Positions 61,900-64,000 of a stretch of 64,000 nt of DNA are shown here, piece by piece. Numbering within the stretch: the stretch's first letter is position 1; every line of letters starts with the position of its first letter. Under the pieces are notes generated by a model. The model was given only the letters and a program-made list of their open reading frames with translations, ran no database searches and was not told the DNA's origin. The stretch comes from Singulisphaera sp. GP187 (GTDB taxonomy: Bacteria; Planctomycetota; Phycisphaerae; Phycisphaerales; SM1A02), in contig CAMBOV010000006.1 in NCBI GenBank assembly GCA_945869475.1, forward strand, positions 62,001 to 126,000, in the 5' to 3' direction. The translations under genes were made by a program, and so were the position numbers.

Positions 61900-62633
61900 C
61901 AACAACACCTAACACTCCGAAGAATGCAACGACAGCTGCCGCGCGCATCTACGAGGGAGATGGCGACCGTCTCGTCGAAGTTCCCGTCGCAGGACCCAAG
62001 GTCACATTGTTGCCGTCGGGCGATCCGCGAACATGCAGTGGATCGTCGCGCATTCGAGTGATGTGGGGACAGCATCTTCTTGATGACGTCGTTGAAGGGC
62101 ATTACCGCACACTCGTCTGCGGCGTGAACGACTCGGACAATACGCATGGCATTCTCAGTGAGATTCTTAAACTCGTTGCGACAAGCCAGTGGACTCTCGC
62201 TTCGGCGACGAGCTACGCGAAGGTCTTTCGCAGTGCGGTGAGTGTTCACGCGAAAGAGGATCGCGAACCCTACATCTTGAAGTTCGACCTCGATCGAATT
62301 CTCGTGCTCGCGCTCTTGCGACCAACAGGACGCGACCACTTCAATCTCGAAGATATTTACCGAGGATTTCGCACCGTCACGCAGATGTTGAGCGGCCGCG
62401 CCGATCGCTCACCCGTCGCGACGATTTCATTTCTTGGCGCCAAGAGCAATCGACTGCGCGATCATCAAGGAAACGAACCAAGCGTCGAAGCGGTGCTCAA
62501 GGCGATGCACGAAGCGGGCTATCGCGGCGACTATTACCCGCCCGTTTCAGCGTGGGAAAGTCCAAGCACTGGAGTCTTTGCGCGCTATCCATTTCCTGCC
62601 GGTGTCGATCGCATGCGCGAAGGCAGTAGCTAA
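61896..62633 (+). CDS. hypothetical cytosolic protein of the Gld-type operon
   Basis: 245 residues, ATGA overlap with the DUF4340 gene. No signal or membrane helix. The sequence begins with a Thr/Asn-rich stretch, then an IYEGDGDRLVEVPVAGPKV, a metal-site-like HGILSEIL, FRSAVSVHAKEDREPYILKF, a phosphate-loop-free core, and ends GVFARYPFPAGVDRMREGSS. I do not recognise the family. Its position at the end of the ABC operon, with 4-base overlap, suggests a functional link, perhaps a cytosolic partner of the transporter. It is convergent with the M28 gene, overlapping by 4 bases. Confidence 0.65.
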   Translation: MTTTPNTPKNATTAAARIYEGDGDRLVEVPVAGPKVTLLPSGDPRTCSGSSRIRVMWGQHLLDDVVEGHYRTLVCGVNDSDNTHGILSEILKLVATSQWTLASATSYAKVFRSAVSVHAKEDREPYILKFDLDRILVLALLRPTGRDHFNLEDIYRGFRTVTQMLSGRADRSPVATISFLGAKSNRLRDHQGNEPSVEAVLKAMHEAGYRGDYYPPVSAWESPSTGVFARYPFPAGVDRMREGSS

Positions 62634-64000
62634 GCAGCCGCTCCATCCCACACCGGGCGACAGGCGATCATCACCAGCGCGCCGCGAAGTGCGGTGAATC
62701 CGCCGAGGGAGAGTCCAAATGCATCGGCGAATGAGGGTTCGAGTGGAGCCCACATCAATAGTGCGATGGCGCCGGTCGCGACTGCACACGCGTTGAGTGA
62801 GTGCCATCGACGCAGCGTCGCAAGAACGGTCAGCGCACTGGCAAGAGCAATCGGAACAAGCAGTGGATGGATCGCCCCCGGCGCGACCATCGCGAGTACG
62901 CCGCAGAGAAGTGCCATCGCGATCCAACTGCCGAGCCACGCATCCCAGTCAACACACGCGAGTGAGCGGCGCGCTTGTCGACGGCGCGCAATCATCCGCG
63001 AGGGAAGCCCAACAGCGAGCGCTCCCACGAGAAGTAACAGTGCATCTCCCCACCACACGCTCGCGACCGGCCAGGGCATCTCGACGACGCCAGTGAGTTT
63101 CAAGAGAAATGATCCGAGCGTTCCCAGCGCGACGGCGAGCACAATCGTGCACCAAACGCACGCGAGACTCATGAGCGATCCAATCAATGATGCAGTGCTC
63201 GAGTGGCGATGCATGCGAAGTGCGATCAGCAGTGCGAGAAGCGATGCGCCCACCGCGCAGAGACTCATCCACGCAGGCCAGTGCACGACGGCGAAGCCGA
63301 AGAAGTCGAACCAGACTTCTGCGCGTGGCTCTGGTTGTGCAGTCACTCCAGTGACCGCCGCGACCTCATCACCACTCATCATCGGGGCGCCGCCGCGTGC
63401 GAGGGCGCGCACGAGAGCGAGTGCGCTCGTGCCCATCTGAGTGACAGTGCGCGCGTCGAGATTCGCCACCGTGTCATCAGCGGTGTGGTAGTTGCGAGGC
63501 GATCCAATGAATGCGAGGTTGAATCCAGGGCGTCCCGCGCGCAGATAGACCGAGAAATCAGTGCCATTTGGCATGCGCTTGTACGCCTCGCTCGCGAGAC
63601 TCGTCGTGTGCGCAGGCACGTTGAGCGACGCAAGCAGTTCAGCGTGCGCGGCACCATCAGCTCCTGTTTCAAAGACGTAGACAACACCATCACTTCCGCG
63701 CGCGTCGAGATTCACAACCGCGCCGACGTGCGCCCAAAGCGCATGATCTGTCACAAACGCACGCGCGCCGAAGAGTCCAGTCTCTTCACCATCAGGAAAG
63801 AGAACGATCACATCGCGCTCAGGTGGATCTGCCTTGAGCGCGCGGATGACTTCGAGCGCGCAGGCGACGCCCGCAGCGTTGTCGCCAGCTCCCTCGCCTC
63901 GCGCAACCGAGTCGTAGTGAGCGCTCAAGAGCACGCACGGCAGAGCCGGATCACTCGCCGTTCCCTTCACGCGCACGAGAACATTCACCATCGCAACAGC
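62630..64000 (-). CDS. M28 family metallopeptidase with C-terminal membrane domain, N-terminus cut by window edge
   Basis: At least 457 codons, open up to the right edge, so the start is outside. Peptidase M28 zinc and catalytic residues are all visible: His in LLSAHYDSVARGEGAGDNAAG (Asp bridging), Glu-Glu in PDGEETGLFGARA, Asp in VVNLDARGSDG, and His in NYHTADDTV. From about 200 residues onward there are some seven to eight membrane helices (FGFAVVHWPAWMSLCAVGAS; LASALTVLATL; WAPLEPSFADAFGLSLGG). This M28-plus-membrane layout resembles ER or vacuolar Fxna/Pff1-like peptidases and similar bacterial proteins, which would cut peptides at the outer side of the membrane. Convergent overlap with the hypothetical gene. 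Confidence 0.85.
   Translation of the reverse strand, partial: AVAMVNVLVRVKGTASDPALPCVLLSAHYDSVARGEGAGDNAAGVACALEVIRALKADPPERDVIVLFPDGEETGLFGARAFVTDHALWAHVGAVVNLDARGSDGVVYVFETGADGAAHAELLASLNVPAHTTSLASEAYKRMPNGTDFSVYLRAGRPGFNLAFIGSPRNYHTADDTVANLDARTVTQMGTSALALVRALARGGAPMMSGDEVAAVTGVTAQPEPRAEVWFDFFGFAVVHWPAWMSLCAVGASLLALLIALRMHRHSSTASLIGSLMSLACVWCTIVLAVALGTLGSFLLKLTGVVEMPWPVASVWWGDALLLLVGALAVGLPSRMIARRRQARRSLACVDWDAWLGSWIAMALLCGVLAMVAPGAIHPLLVPIALASALTVLATLRRWHSLNACAVATGAIALLMWAPLEPSFADAFGLSLGGFTALRGALVMIACRPVWDGAAA

Overview
The window looks like chromosomal DNA from a Planctomycetota bacterium, most likely of the Phycisphaerae. Evidence: five secreted proteins end in paired calcium-loop repeats of the type DxNGDGxxDGxDLxxLLxxWG, one ends in a PEP-CTERM-like tail, there is a secreted DUF1080/propeller/cytochrome c protein typical of the PVC group, and SUMF1-type proteins occur in tandem. 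The DNA is GC-rich, genes are tightly packed and ATGA-type start/stop overlaps are common. No rRNA, CRISPR array, prophage or intact insertion sequence was seen; there is one tRNA.

Layout. 1-6000: core metabolism (partial 5-formyltetrahydrofolate cyclo-ligase, glmS, a Cys-type glutathione peroxidase, an unknown exported protein, folP, trxA). 6002-6172: tRNA-Ala(GGC) followed by a hairpin-forming tandem repeat. 6290-16506: a mixed accessory stretch with a patatin-like lipase, a TlpA-like thioredoxin protein, a methyltransferase, an MFS transporter, an alpha/beta hydrolase and two probable gene remnants. 16562-31905: a purine-degradation and molybdoenzyme locus. 31895-55497: mainly exported proteins (calcium-loop-tailed proteins, a trypsin-like protease, a giant methyltransferase/DUF1080/cytochrome fusion, three tandem SUMF1 proteins, a transglutaminase-like protein, an FG-GAP protein) and a second MFS transporter. 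55514-64000: an ATPase-inhibitor-zeta-like protein, an MgtE transporter, a small membrane protein, a Gld-type ABC/DUF4340 operon, and a partial M28 peptidase with a membrane domain.

The most striking item is the purine locus. Guanine deaminase (guaD) makes xanthine, the xanthine dehydrogenase subunits xdhA/xdhB with xdhC make urate, and uricase plus hydroxyisourate hydrolase make OHCU. A single 1595-residue polypeptide (18448-23235) then carries a malate synthase domain, an OHCU decarboxylase (UraD) domain, a class-C beta-lactamase-like serine hydrolase domain and a two-repeat allantoicase domain. Separate allantoinase and ureidoglycolate lyase genes are absent from the window. The serine hydrolase domain lies between UraD and allantoicase, where allantoinase acts in the pathway. 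Since beta-lactamases and allantoinase both open cyclic amides, this domain is a candidate non-homologous allantoinase, and the whole protein looks like a one-chain route from OHCU to malate. The fusion and the conserved catalytic residues are read from the sequence; the new activity is inference.

The same strand continues without a gap into fdhD, an FdhF/YdeP-type molybdopterin oxidoreductase and a TauE/SafE permease, so molybdenum-enzyme maturation and purine breakdown appear co-transcribed.
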